Shown here: positions 44,375 through 53,093 of the stretch, in pieces
Numbering within the stretch: position 1 is the stretch's first letter
How the letters are laid out: each line of letters opens with the position of its first letter
NCBI GenBank assembly: GCA_022827095.1
Contig: JAJDTP010000019.1
Span: 186,001-250,000 of the forward strand
Direction of reading: 5' to 3'
From: Dehalococcoidia bacterium
GTDB taxonomy: Bacteria; Chloroflexota; Dehalococcoidia; Lucifugimonadales; UBA3495
DNA length: 64,000 nucleotides
Notes under the pieces: model-generated
What the model saw: the letters and a program-made list of their open reading frames with translations, nothing else
What the model was told of the DNA's origin: nothing
Databases searched by the model: none
Translations under genes and position numbers: made by a program

Positions 44375-44583
44375 GAAAGTCCTCCTAACGTACTCAGTGG
44401 ACCAACAGTCACGGTTTCCGCTGCCTGGGCAAAGACCCGCTCCTGCTGTGAAACTCCGCCGATTATAGTAACCCATATCAAGGGGGTCAATTTTGGGTAC
44501 GCCGGTTTTCCCCGGGTCGGCCCGCCGTTGCGGGAAACGCGATTGGCCAGCTCATTCGTGGAGCCGGGTCGCTGGGTTGTATG

Positions 44584-45282
44584 CTACCGGCCCTCGCGCA
44601 GCCGGAGAATCTGGTCCTCGAGCTCCCGTACCCGTGCCTCGGCAGTTTCAGCGCGGGTCGTTTGGGTTTGGAGGGTCGGGATATGGTCTCCGGTGGCGGG
44701 GTCATGCCATCCCAGGTAGCCGTCCCCGGCCCTCAGGTTCAGGTTGAGCATTGCACTGTAGCCCTGGAGCACGCTGGGACCGATTTCGCTTACCTCGATG
44801 GGTTCGTATCCGCCTTGCGTCAGCCGGTAGCCGGCGAGGGTGAAACCATAGAATTCTGCCTCGACGTCGAACAGCCAGTACTCGACTACCCCCAGCCGCT
44901 CGTAGTAGTCCTTCTTAGCTCCCAGATCCTCGGCGGCGCTTCTCCGTGAGGCCACCTCCAGGATGAAGTCCGGCGGCTTGCCCTGTTGGGATACGATGTA
45001 GCCGTTGCTGTCCCGGTAAGCGGTGGGATCCGAGTCGAATGCCACCAGCAGGTCGGGATAGCGGCTCTCTCCGGCTACGTAGGACGGACCGGGCACAATG
45101 TAATGCTCGGCGCTGACGATCGTGTTTTCGGGATTGCCCAAGTACTGGATTATATTGGCCATTGCACCGTGCTGGTGAAGGTTGTCGACGCTGGTCATGT
45201 CGTCAGGGTGCTTCTCCGGAATGTCTGGTAGGCGGAAGGGCGCGGCCGGACCAGGCGGTTTGGTAGGTCGTACTGTGGTCAT
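44584..45282 (-). CDS. Uma2 family (DUF820) putative endonuclease
   Basis: A 232-residue protein of the Uma2/DUF820 group, a PD-(D/E)xK nuclease-fold family common in cyanobacteria and Chloroflexota. The likely catalytic set is the Asp of SRYPDLLVAFD, the Glu of PDFILEVASRRS and the Lys of LGAKKDYYERLGVVEYWLFD. The last 30 residues are a coiled coil (TTRAETAEARVRELEDQILRLREG), also usual for the family. The start ATG 45282 has GAGG 6 bases upstream. Biological role is not established for the family; mobile-element or defence functions have been suggested. Confidence 0.85.
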   Translation of the reverse strand: MTTVRPTKPPGPAAPFRLPDIPEKHPDDMTSVDNLHQHGAMANIIQYLGNPENTIVSAEHYIVPGPSYVAGESRYPDLLVAFDSDPTAYRDSNGYIVSQQGKPPDFILEVASRRSAAEDLGAKKDYYERLGVVEYWLFDVEAEFYGFTLAGYRLTQGGYEPIEVSEIGPSVLQGYSAMLNLNLRAGDGYLGWHDPATGDHIPTLQTQTTRAETAEARVRELEDQILRLREGR

Positions 45283-45421
45283 GCTGAACCTCGACGGGCT
45301 GTGATAAGCGTGGCCGGGCGGCGATGCGGTAGTATCGCTGGCGGAAAAGATCATACCACTGCGGTAGTTGGCGTCGCAGTCGTCAGCGAATGAGCCATGC
45401 GCCGCGGGTAACCGGCGGCAA

Positions 45422-45513
45422 CTGTCAGAATCAGGATTGCCAAGTTTAGAAGATTTTCAGGATTTATGAACATCCTGAAAATCTCAAAATCCGGCAAGTC
45501 CTGATTCTGACAG
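45422..45513. repeat. R3 palindromic repeat, copy 2
   Basis: Outer arms CTGTCAGAATCAGGA and TCCTGATTCTGACAG pair perfectly, with TTTTCAGGAT and ATCCTGAAAA inside. The copy at 8602-8678 has the same order of motifs. Confidence 0.7.
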
Positions 45514-45631
45514 ACTCTGCACAAGCCGTGACGCTGCGAAGCCTGTCGTTGACCGCTCGTATCCGCAGTGTTAGCGTGCCCCCAACCGACGCAGCCAATC
45601 CATTTGGCCAATCAGGCGGAAGGGATCAGAC

Positions 45632-47680
45632 ATGACCGGAGCACTGGAGCACATCAGGGTAATCGACTTTGGGCAATACATCGCCGGCCCCCTGGCCGGG
45701 ATGCTGCTGGCCGATCAGGGCGCCGACGTGGTGCGGGTTGACCCTCCCGGCGGTCCCCGCTGGGAGACCCCAGCCAACTCAACGTGGAACCGGGGCAAGC
45801 GGAGCATCACCCTGGACCTCAAGCAGGCGGGCGACTTGGCCATTGCCCGGTCGCTCATCGAGAGCGCAGACGTGGTGGTCGAGAACTTTCGTCCCGGCAT
45901 CATGGAGCGGTTGGGTCTGGGAGCCGAAGAGATGACTCGCGCCAATCCCCGCCTGGTCTACTGCTCCATCCCGGGATTCGCGTCGGACGATCCCCGGGCG
46001 GCCATTCCGGCCTACGAAGGCGTTGTAGGAGCGGCGTCGGCCACCTTCCGGCCGCCCAACCCCGATGGCCCGCGTCCGGTTTATACGGCCATCCCCATCG
46101 CTTCGGTCTATGGGGCGTTCCAGTCGGTGGTGGCAATCGTTGTCGCCCTGAACGCCCGGGAGCGCGATGGCGTGGGGCAACGAATCGAAGTCCCGCTTTT
46201 TGACAGCATGTTCCAGTCCATCGGCCGGTTCGGGGTGCGGGTGCACAACGCACCGCCGGCGATCCCCACGCTGCAGGAATTGTGGGGTGGTATCTTCCAG
46301 TGCAGTGACGGCGAGTACGTGCGATTCGGCGGCTCCGGCAACCAGAACTTCCGTCAGTTCGTCGAGGCCGCCGGGATTGTTTCCTGGGATGACGAGGGAC
46401 TCACCGACTTCGACCGACCCCTGGACGGCCCCCAATTCCGCGCCGAGGCCCAGCAGCGGATTGAGGAACTATTCCTGTCTCGAACTGCACAGGAATGGGA
46501 AGACCTTATCGCCGAGGCGGGCAGCGAGGGCGCGGTCTGCCGCACCAGCGCCGAGTGGTTCGACCATCCCCACGCCCGGGACTCCCGGATGGTGGTGGAG
46601 GTCGACGACCCCACCTACGGCAAGATGCTCCAGCCGGGGGTCAACGCCCGCATGTCCCTGACACCTGGCACGGTGCGCGGCCCGGCGCCCACGCCCGGCC
46701 AGCATCGGGAAGAGATCCTCGCTGAGCTGAAGCACCGCTCTGCCGCTGCGGCGTCGGCGCCCCCGGACATCATGCGTGCTGCCCTTGACGGGGTGAAGGT
46801 GCTGGACCTGTGCATCATCCTGGCCGGCCCGACCATGGGCCGGACCCTCTCCGAGTACGGGGCCAACGTCATCAAGATTGACAACCCCCGCCGCGGCTCC
46901 ACCGTGGCCCGGCATAACGACATTAACCGGGGCAAGCGCAGCATCCTGCTGGACCTGAAATCTGAAGAGGGTCGCGACGTTTTCTGGAAGCTTCTGGAGG
47001 ATGCCGACGTGGTGGCCCAGAACTATCGCGCCGGCCGGCTGGAAGCGCTGGGCCTGGGTTACGAAGAGGTGAGAAAGCGCAAGCCCGACATCATCTACGC
47101 TTCGTTGAACGCCTATGGGCACATCGGTCCTTGGGCGGAACGGCCGGGCCACGAGGGGTTTGCCCAGGCCACCGCCGGGATGACCCGTCGTTTCGGCGGC
47201 GATGGCGTGCCCGAGTCGCAGCCCAACCCGGTGAACGACTACGGCACTGGTTTCATGGGCGCCTATGGTGTGGCCCTGGCCCTGCTGCACCGGCAGCGCA
47301 CCGGTGAGGGCCAGCACATCGACTCGGCCCTGGCCTACACCGCAATGACGCTGCAATCGCCTTTCATGCAGATGTACCAGGGCAAGCAGTGGGACGAGAC
47401 CAGCGGTCAGGATGCCTTGGGAAGCGGACCATTGCATCGCGCCTACCAGGCCAGCGACGGCTGGTTCTTTGTTGGTGGCTCAGAGTCCGCCCTATCAACG
47501 CTGTCCGGCCTGGACGGGTTGTCCGGAATAGACGTTCTGCGGGGGGATGCCCTGGCGTCGTCGCTGGAAGAACGTTTCCAGGGGAACACCGTGGCCTTCT
47601 GGGTGGAGGGACTGGCTGCCGCCGGCATCGGCGCGCAGAGGGTCATCACCAACGTCCGCGAGCTGATGACCGACCCCTAG
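45632..47680 (+). CDS. Tandem CaiB/BaiF (class III) CoA-transferase, ending at an in-frame amber
   Basis: Two class III CoA-transferase domains in one chain. Domain 1 (1-370) begins GALEHIRVIDFGQYIAGPLAGMLLADQGADVVRVD. Domain 2 (about 388-682) begins ALDGVKVLDLCIILAGPTMGRTLSEYGANVIKID and has LNAYGHIGPWAERPGHEGFAQATAGM. The catalytic-Asp region is best kept in domain 2. The frame stops at TAG 47678-47680 in RELMTDP-stop, where relatives continue with a Trp, and the rest of the family C-terminus follows in the same frame (see 47681-47908). A TGG-to-TAG change would explain it. The enzyme moves CoA between carboxylic acids; substrates unknown. Confidence 0.88.
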   Translation: MTGALEHIRVIDFGQYIAGPLAGMLLADQGADVVRVDPPGGPRWETPANSTWNRGKRSITLDLKQAGDLAIARSLIESADVVVENFRPGIMERLGLGAEEMTRANPRLVYCSIPGFASDDPRAAIPAYEGVVGAASATFRPPNPDGPRPVYTAIPIASVYGAFQSVVAIVVALNARERDGVGQRIEVPLFDSMFQSIGRFGVRVHNAPPAIPTLQELWGGIFQCSDGEYVRFGGSGNQNFRQFVEAAGIVSWDDEGLTDFDRPLDGPQFRAEAQQRIEELFLSRTAQEWEDLIAEAGSEGAVCRTSAEWFDHPHARDSRMVVEVDDPTYGKMLQPGVNARMSLTPGTVRGPAPTPGQHREEILAELKHRSAAAASAPPDIMRAALDGVKVLDLCIILAGPTMGRTLSEYGANVIKIDNPRRGSTVARHNDINRGKRSILLDLKSEEGRDVFWKLLEDADVVAQNYRAGRLEALGLGYEEVRKRKPDIIYASLNAYGHIGPWAERPGHEGFAQATAGMTRRFGGDGVPESQPNPVNDYGTGFMGAYGVALALLHRQRTGEGQHIDSALAYTAMTLQSPFMQMYQGKQWDETSGQDALGSGPLHRAYQASDGWFFVGGSESALSTLSGLDGLSGIDVLRGDALASSLEERFQGNTVAFWVEGLAAAGIGAQRVITNVRELMTDP

Positions 47681-47908
47681 GTGGAGTCCCACGGACTCAG
47701 CCTCACCCGGGAGCACGACGAGTTGGGACCGGTGACTACCTGCGGTCCCGCGCCGCGCCTGTCGCGCACCCCGGTGCGCCCGGGCATACCCGCTCCCAAG
47801 CCCGGCACCCATGCCCGCGAAATCCTGGAAGAACACGGCCTCGGGGGCAGCTACCAAAGCCTGCTGGATTCGGGAGTGATACTGACCGATGGGGTGGCGG
47901 CCGGGTAG
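47681..47908 (+). pseudogene. Severed C-terminus of the CoA-transferase
   Basis: Directly after the amber codon the same frame reads VESHGLSLTREHDELGPVTT, SRTPVRPGIPAPKPGTHAREILEEHGLG and SYQSLLDSGVI. This is the normal last 75 residues of CaiB/BaiF proteins. It has no start signal of its own beyond a GTG. It is either expressed by readthrough or lost by a nonsense mutation or a base-call error. Confidence 0.75.
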
Positions 47909-48112
47909 GTTTCCTGCCCGTCGCCACGTTGGGTTGGAGTTTCCCTGTTAAGGTTGCCCGCTCACCGGGCCTTGGCTGAGGGGTCCCGTGGGTCATGCCG
48001 GGACGTGCGCTGAAGCGTTCTCAAAATAGCCGATTTCCCAGCGTTGGAGACGCTCCAAATGGTGAAAACGGCCCCATAAGAGGAGCCGTTCGCAGGTCAG
48101 GGAATTGGAAAT

Positions 48113-48135
48113 TGGTGCCGAGGGAGGGACTCGAA
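48113..48135 (-). other. Attachment site: 23-bp copy of a tRNA 3' end (island left edge)
   Basis: Read on the minus strand, the 23 bases begin with the T-loop motif TTCGAGTC and end CTCGGCACCA, exactly as the 3' end of a tRNA including CCA. The bases before TTCGA do not form the T-stem and no D-arm or anticodon arm is present, so this is not a whole tRNA gene. With an integrase 120 bases away, it marks the chromosome side of an element inserted in a tRNA; the intact tRNA should be at the other end, to the right. Confidence 0.7.
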
Positions 48136-48257
48136 AGTAACGGTATCGTGGCGTCTTGTCGAGTGCTGTGAATTGGGGTTTTCTACTCAAATCTCTATAA
48201 CCGGTAGGGTAGGGTACTGTCCTGTCCTGTGAATTTGTCCAGCATTTGTCCAGCAAG

Positions 48258-49397
48258 TTACGCGGCCGGTTTCATTGCCTCAGCGAAGGCTTCCGCAGCG
48301 TCTTCCTGCCAGCCGGGAAGGGCGTGGGCGTATACCTCCATGGTGATCTTGGGGCTCGAGTGTCCGATCCGCTGCGCGACTACAGCGGGGTTCTGTCCGG
48401 CTTGCAGCAACATTGAAGCATGGAAGTGTCGCAGGCTCCTTGATGTGACTCCGGGACACCCGGCCTGTTTGCTCAAGGACCTCACCGCGTACCAGATTGT
48501 GTTGGGGTGAGTCCATCCGCTCAGATCGTGGCGGGGGAATAGTTTTTCAGGCGGGTTGATGCCTAATTCAGTGGCCAAGATACGCTGGTTGTCCCGGTGC
48601 GTCTTGAGGACTTCTGCGGTTTGTTGATCGAGGTCCACGGTGCGGATGCCGTTTTCGGTTTTGGGTGTCTCCTCTAGGACACCGCCCGCGGCAACGACCA
48701 GTGACTGGGCTATCGAAATTCGCATCTTGTCGAAGTCCACGTGCTTCCACGTCAAGGCGAGCGCTTCGCCCCTGCGCATCCCCGTGTAAGCGATGAGATA
48801 GATGCACGCCCATAGAGGGTGTCCATTGCTTTCCGCCAGTGACAACAGATTTCGCACTTGGCTCAATTCTGGGCTGTATGCTTCGGTTTTCGGGACTGTC
48901 GGCGGTGAGACAAGGGCAACGGGGTTCCTCGTGATCTGTTCAAGGCGCAACGCATATTTCATCGCGCCGCTCATCACGTTGTGGACTGCTTCAACCCCTT
49001 TTGGTTCCATTGGCTCTTTCGGCCCGCCCAGGAGCAACCGCGTTTCCAGGTTCTGCACGTCAAGCGGGGACAATTTGGATAGCTCAATGTGCCCTAGGGT
49101 GGGCTTGATGTGGAGTCGGATGATTCCCTCGTAACGGTCAACGGTTTTCGACTTGCAGTTGGGTGTGATCTTCTCTTCCAGCCATTTATCCAACCATTCG
49201 CCCAATTTGTAGCGGGTTTTGGTTGGGGTGATACCCTTATCCATGTCGGTCAGAATCTCGCGCAGCCGTCTCTCGGCGACTGATTTCTTCCCGCGCACCG
49301 TTTCCGTCTTCCTGATCCGTTTCCCGTTAGAGTCGCGGCCCAAAAAAACCTGGATTTCCCATGAACTGGGGCCTCGTTGTCTCAGGGTGCCTTTCAT
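48258..49397 (-). CDS. Site-specific tyrosine recombinase (integrase)
   Basis: A 379-residue phage-type integrase. The N-terminal arm-binding domain (RQRGPSSWEIQVFLGRDSNGKRIRKTETV) is followed by the SAM-like core-binding domain (about 60-165) and the catalytic domain. Catalytic residues are seen as TGMRRGEALAL (Arg I), the beta-hairpin Lys in PKTENGIRTVDL, SLRHFHASML (Arg II), GHSSPKITMEVYAHA (His/Tyr). Its stop lies about 120 bases from the tRNA-derived site, the typical place of an element's integrase. It most likely drives integration at that tRNA. Confidence 0.93.
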   Translation of the reverse strand: MKGTLRQRGPSSWEIQVFLGRDSNGKRIRKTETVRGKKSVAERRLREILTDMDKGITPTKTRYKLGEWLDKWLEEKITPNCKSKTVDRYEGIIRLHIKPTLGHIELSKLSPLDVQNLETRLLLGGPKEPMEPKGVEAVHNVMSGAMKYALRLEQITRNPVALVSPPTVPKTEAYSPELSQVRNLLSLAESNGHPLWACIYLIAYTGMRRGEALALTWKHVDFDKMRISIAQSLVVAAGGVLEETPKTENGIRTVDLDQQTAEVLKTHRDNQRILATELGINPPEKLFPRHDLSGWTHPNTIWYAVRSLSKQAGCPGVTSRSLRHFHASMLLQAGQNPAVVAQRIGHSSPKITMEVYAHALPGWQEDAAEAFAEAMKPAA

Positions 49398-49587
49398 GCG
49401 TATAACCTCCGTGATCCGTGGTGATGCGGTGCTCCGCCGCGGCCTTCTCCGGTGGCCGGCGTCGTCCGATTAGCGCTCGTTCGCCGATGCCCACGAGCGC
49501 CCGGATCGTGAGTCTAACAACAAGGGCAGATACTTTCCTACGGGCCCGGCGTGCTTATTATTTTTCTCGCACTCGCTGCTGCTGCTG

Positions 49588-49803
49588 TTACGAGCCCTCA
49601 CCAGGTTCGTTATCTCCGCCGTGATCGAATGGCCCTCCGAGGAGATTCTCTAAGGACCAGCGGGGGATCAGGATCCGCACTCCCATTCGGATGGTCTCGA
49701 TGCGACCGCGATTGATCTCCTCGCGAACTATCCACTCACTGACTCCTAACGCGACCGCGGTTTCTTTGACGGTGTATGCGATGCGTTCCGGCATTTGAGC
49801 CAT
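49588..49803 (-). CDS. Excisionase-like helix-turn-helix protein
   Basis: A 71-residue DNA-binding protein with a MerR/excisionase-type helix-turn-helix (IAYTVKETAVALGVSEWIVREEINRGRIETIRMGVRILIPRWSLENLL). It starts at ATG 49803 (MAQMPERIAY) with AGGAAA upstream; a longer open frame runs to 49890. Such small proteins direct excision together with the integrase, whose gene lies 190 bases downstream on the same strand. I infer a role as recombination directionality factor. Confidence 0.8.
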   Translation of the reverse strand: MAQMPERIAYTVKETAVALGVSEWIVREEINRGRIETIRMGVRILIPRWSLENLLGGPFDHGGDNEPGEGS

Positions 49804-50181
49804 ACCGTTTCCTGCCTCCTGTTTGGGATCGTGTTGCCGCGGTTTCCAGGGGATTTCTGCTTCCAGTGGAAACGGCGCCCATGAAGTCAATATAGGGAAA
49901 AACCCATCTCATTTGGGCCCAACCGTCGCTAGCGCACAGGCTCCAGCATTACGCAACGCCTTTGCGCGTGTGTGGACGATGCTCTCCCGGTCTCATCCGT
50001 ACCGTGCGTTACGCTCCATCAAACCGGTCGTTTGGACAGTACTTTCCTGAATAGGTCCACTTCCAGCATTCGCCACTGGTTGACTCCTCGTCCATTCACC
50101 GTTGCCCTCGCAGACGATCTCGCTCCGCGGTAGTGCGATCTCGCGCGGTCCGCGTGCATCGGCTAGCGACGTTGGTCCGGC

Positions 50182-50934
50182 TTGCCGGGTCTGCTGGCGT
50201 TCCGCGGGCGGATTTCCTGTTACACGCAAAGCCAACTACGTCGTTGCGCAGATGGGGTTCTGTCGCCGGAAGCTGGTTGCCTGGTGGCAGAGTTTGCGCC
50301 AAACTCTGCCACTTCTGACGTTGCTGCTGTTGTCGTCGTTCGTGGCGAACTGCTGACACCGGGCCCTTTCTGGCAGAGTTCGTTTAGTTATTCTGCCAAC
50401 ATAGATGTTCCCCACTACTGGACTGCTGACCAGGTCCAGCGCCTGCTGGACGCGCTGGCCAGCCACAACCGTCATCAGGCCCGTACCGCGGCGCTCATCA
50501 TGTGGCGCACCGGTCTGCGGGTGTCCGAGGTCCTCGAGCTGGAGTGGCGGGATCTGGATTACCAGGGAGATCCAGCGACGCTGCTGGTCCGGAAGTCAAA
50601 GACTCGTCGCGCTCGGACAGTGAGGATGCATGGTGAGCTGGTGCAGCTGTTCACGAACTGGCCAGCGAACCGGTCGCCGCGGGACAAGGTGGTGCCGCTG
50701 GCCATGCGGACTGTGTTACGCCACATCGCTGACGGCATCCAGTGGGCGGACCTCGACGACGAGTCGCCAGGGACCGGGAAGCGCCGTCCCGGTGCTCATT
50801 CGCTGAGGCATAGCGCCGCTCGGCACTGGCTGATGGCGGGTGGTGTCCCGCTCAACGTTGTTTCCGCGTGGCTGGGGCATGCCAACGTGCAGATCACGTT
50901 GAGAATATACCTGCCCATCGTGGGCAGTGACTAG
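50182..50934 (+). CDS. Tyrosine recombinase 2 (short)
   Basis: The catalytic domain of a tyrosine recombinase is clear from about residue 75: WTADQVQRLLDAL, TGLRVSEVLELEW (Arg I), KSKTRRARTVRMHGE (Lys), HSLRHSAARHWLMAGG (His-x-x-Arg), WLGHANVQITLRIYLPI (His, Tyr). The first 70 codons have no family likeness, and no start is well supported, so the real protein may begin inside the frame. It lacks a normal core-binding domain, which makes it shorter (about 180-250 aa) than typical integrases. A terminator follows. Its role could be resolution of dimers or mobility of a nested element. Confidence 0.8.
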   Translation: MPGLLAFRGRISCYTQSQLRRCADGVLSPEAGCLVAEFAPNSATSDVAAVVVVRGELLTPGPFWQSSFSYSANIDVPHYWTADQVQRLLDALASHNRHQARTAALIMWRTGLRVSEVLELEWRDLDYQGDPATLLVRKSKTRRARTVRMHGELVQLFTNWPANRSPRDKVVPLAMRTVLRHIADGIQWADLDDESPGTGKRRPGAHSLRHSAARHWLMAGGVPLNVVSAWLGHANVQITLRIYLPIVGSD

Positions 50935-50985
50935 GGGATGGAAGCGGTGCCGTAGCCGATTGGCTGAGGCCTTTCTGTCTGTCCT

Positions 50986-51005
50986 CGGCGCCTTTACCGG
51001 CGCCG
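50986..51005 (+). terminator. Rho-independent terminator after recombinase 2
   Basis: CGGCGCC and GGCGCCG form a 7-bp stem with a TTTACC loop, followed by CTTTTTTACC, 52 bases past the recombinase stop. Confidence 0.75.
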
Positions 51006-51114
51006 CTTTTTTACCCTGTCCACTGTGCCCGTTCGGCGCGGGTTTTGCTGTCTTTCCGGGATGTCCGGCCTACTTCCCTACAATCCCTGATATTGATTCT
51101 AGGGGGAACGCGAC

Positions 51115-51666
51115 GTGGGAAGAGGATCCGAAATACAGGCTGCTCCCCGCCAGTTCGTCTGCTTTGCTTCCTGGTTCTCTGGCCAGGTGCTGTCGTCGGC
51201 GTGGCGGGCTGATGACCGCGGTATCGCCCTTCTTGGGGAGGACGGCCAGGTCACCGTTGTCTCATGGCGTTCGCTGATGGCTGCTTGGTCGGACCATGAC
51301 GACTTTTCCGAGTTCATCATGGCTCATCACTTCCGGTTGCCTGATCGATGGTGCCGCACGTTGTTACCACGTGTGAAAGTGATAGCGGATGGTACGTTGA
51401 GTCTCAATAACCCGCAATCCGTGCTTGGAAATGGCCTTGTGCAGCCGGCGCAATGCCGGCTGCCCAGCTCCTCATCCGACTGTAGAACTTACGTTTTGCG
51501 GCGCTTTTCCTTCGTCTGGGGGCCACTTTCCAGAACGGAATTGATGACTTCCGCGCCTGTATCGGAACGCTCTCCCGGTGTTAGTATCAATAGGCCGAAC
51601 ATTCGTTCTCACCGCTTTTATACGGAAAGTGATAGCAGGGAGTACAACCATGAAACGCCCCTCTAA
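51115..51666 (+). CDS. Hypothetical protein upstream of recombinase 3
   Basis: A possible 183-residue protein with a GTG start preceded by GGGGGA 8 bases upstream. I recognise no family. The first 100 residues look protein-like (FASWFSGQVLSSAWRADDRG, VTVVSWRSLMAAWSDHDDFSEFIMAHHF), while the rest is Ser/Arg-rich and may be non-coding. The frame overlaps the next recombinase by 17 bases, which would couple them. It is not supported by similarity, so it could be spurious. Confidence 0.35.
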   Translation: MGRGSEIQAAPRQFVCFASWFSGQVLSSAWRADDRGIALLGEDGQVTVVSWRSLMAAWSDHDDFSEFIMAHHFRLPDRWCRTLLPRVKVIADGTLSLNNPQSVLGNGLVQPAQCRLPSSSSDCRTYVLRRFSFVWGPLSRTELMTSAPVSERSPGVSINRPNIRSHRFYTESDSREYNHETPL

Positions 51667-52843
51667 ATTGTCCAAAACCTTCGTCGAACGCGTGGCGACT
51701 CCTGGTCGTTACGGCGACGGTCGTGGTGGCCATGGGCTTAGCTTAGTGGTCAAGTGCCGGGTGAATGGTACGTGGTCAAAGACATGGTCGCAACGGATCC
51801 GGGTCGCTGGTCGGTTGACCAACCTCGGTCTCGGTTCCTATCCCGTCGTCTCTCTGGACATGGCTCGTGAGCAAGCGATCGAGAATAAGCGTCTCTCCGC
51901 TCTTGGCGAGGATGTTCGCCCTGCTCCTGTCCCGACTGTACGAGACTTTCTGCAGCATGAGTTTGATGCTCGTGTCGCTCGGAGGAGGGGGAGGAACTCC
52001 GTAACTGATGCGCATCGCCTGATGCGCTACTGCAGTTCGATCCTCGACACGCCCGTTTCATCTCTCACGTCGGCTGATGTGTTCAAGATTGTTGAGCCGA
52101 TGTGGGCCACTCGTACGCAGACTGCACGTGATGTCCGCAGTTTCATTTCTGCCGGCATGAGGCGTGCCATCACTCTGGGCCACCGGACTACTGACCCGGC
52201 ACCCCCTGATATCACTCGCGTACTCGGGCCTGGTCGTCCGGCGCTGCATCATCGATCATTGCCTCACCGCGAATTGGGCGTTGCTCTGGCGCTCATCAGG
52301 GATGCGGATGCTTGGTGGTCCACGCGATACGCGCTGCTCTTTCTCGCGCTCACCGCCGTTCGCAGTGCTGATGTCACAGAAGCGACGTGGGACCGGCTCC
52401 AAATCGAGTCTGACTTGCCCATCATGCACATACCGAGGACGAAGAATGGCGCGGCCCATGATGTGCCTCTGCCCACCCAGGCGGTTGAGATCGTCCTACT
52501 CGCCAAGGAACTTGGTTCTGGTCGCGAGCGCGTTTTCCCGCGCCCCGTCGCAGATACCGCCATTAGCGCTAGCACGTTCAAGGGTCTGCTCGATGCTCTT
52601 GGTGTCGACTCGGCTCCGCATGGTTTCCGTTCCAGTTTCAGGAACTGGGCCGGTGCTCGGCGCGGGGAAATCTCCAATCCCGCTGCTGAGGCGGCCTTGG
52701 AGCATAAAGCGCCTGGCATCGTGGGCGTGTATATGACTGACGACTTCTTCGAGGAGCGTGTCCTTTTGATGCAACAGTGGGCCGACTACCTTGCTGAAAC
52801 GATGGGGCCGGTGATCAGTGAGCGTGACCGGCCTCCCGGGTAG
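51650..52843 (+). CDS. Tyrosine recombinase 3 (P4-integrase-like)
   Basis: A 397-residue integrase of the P4 type. The N-terminal arm domain begins with a basic stretch and GRYGDGRGGHGLSLVVK and continues LGLGSYPVVSLDMAREQAIENKRL. The catalytic domain shows LTAVRSADVTEATW (Arg I), PRTKNGAAHDVPL (Lys), PHGFRSSFRNWAG (His-x-x-Arg) and EHKAPGIVGVYMTDD (His, Tyr). The ATG at 51650 has GGGAG 8 bases upstream; the frame is open to 51578. A second complete integrase inside the element suggests nested or successive insertions. No second tRNA-like att site was found beside it. Confidence 0.9.
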   Translation: MKRPSKLSKTFVERVATPGRYGDGRGGHGLSLVVKCRVNGTWSKTWSQRIRVAGRLTNLGLGSYPVVSLDMAREQAIENKRLSALGEDVRPAPVPTVRDFLQHEFDARVARRRGRNSVTDAHRLMRYCSSILDTPVSSLTSADVFKIVEPMWATRTQTARDVRSFISAGMRRAITLGHRTTDPAPPDITRVLGPGRPALHHRSLPHRELGVALALIRDADAWWSTRYALLFLALTAVRSADVTEATWDRLQIESDLPIMHIPRTKNGAAHDVPLPTQAVEIVLLAKELGSGRERVFPRPVADTAISASTFKGLLDALGVDSAPHGFRSSFRNWAGARRGEISNPAAEAALEHKAPGIVGVYMTDDFFEERVLLMQQWADYLAETMGPVISERDRPPG

Positions 52844-53093
52844 GGTCGGGTGGCGCTGTTCCCTCGAACACGCCCGGCACGTCATTGTCCGACCGGGCGT
52901 GTTCCTGGCCCGCGCTGGGCTCTGCTTATCGGCTCTCTACATCCACTTTGCGGGCATCTCGGCGCTGTCGGTGCCGTGGGTATCCGCTCGGGGAGTTTCG
53001 TGGCTCTATGCGCTTCTGGTGCGTCGCAAACCGGTTGCGCCGGTCCTCGCGAGCCGGCGCGTCGTGGTGCTTCGGTTTGTTGTTGCTCCTTGG

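Noticed and set aside
47678-47908. Pyrrolysine or programmed readthrough of UAG in the CoA-transferase
   Set aside because: The residue expected is Trp (TGG), one base from TAG. The family is not known to use Pyl, and nothing after the codon suggests a recoding signal.
48080-48180. A tRNA gene on the minus strand
   Set aside because: Only the T-loop and acceptor 3' half with CCA are present; the T-stem does not pair and no anticodon or D arm is found. It is kept as an attachment site.
47993-48256. 87-codon minus-strand gene between the CoA-transferase and integrase
   Set aside because: It runs through the tRNA-derived att sequence and has no start signal or recognisable content.
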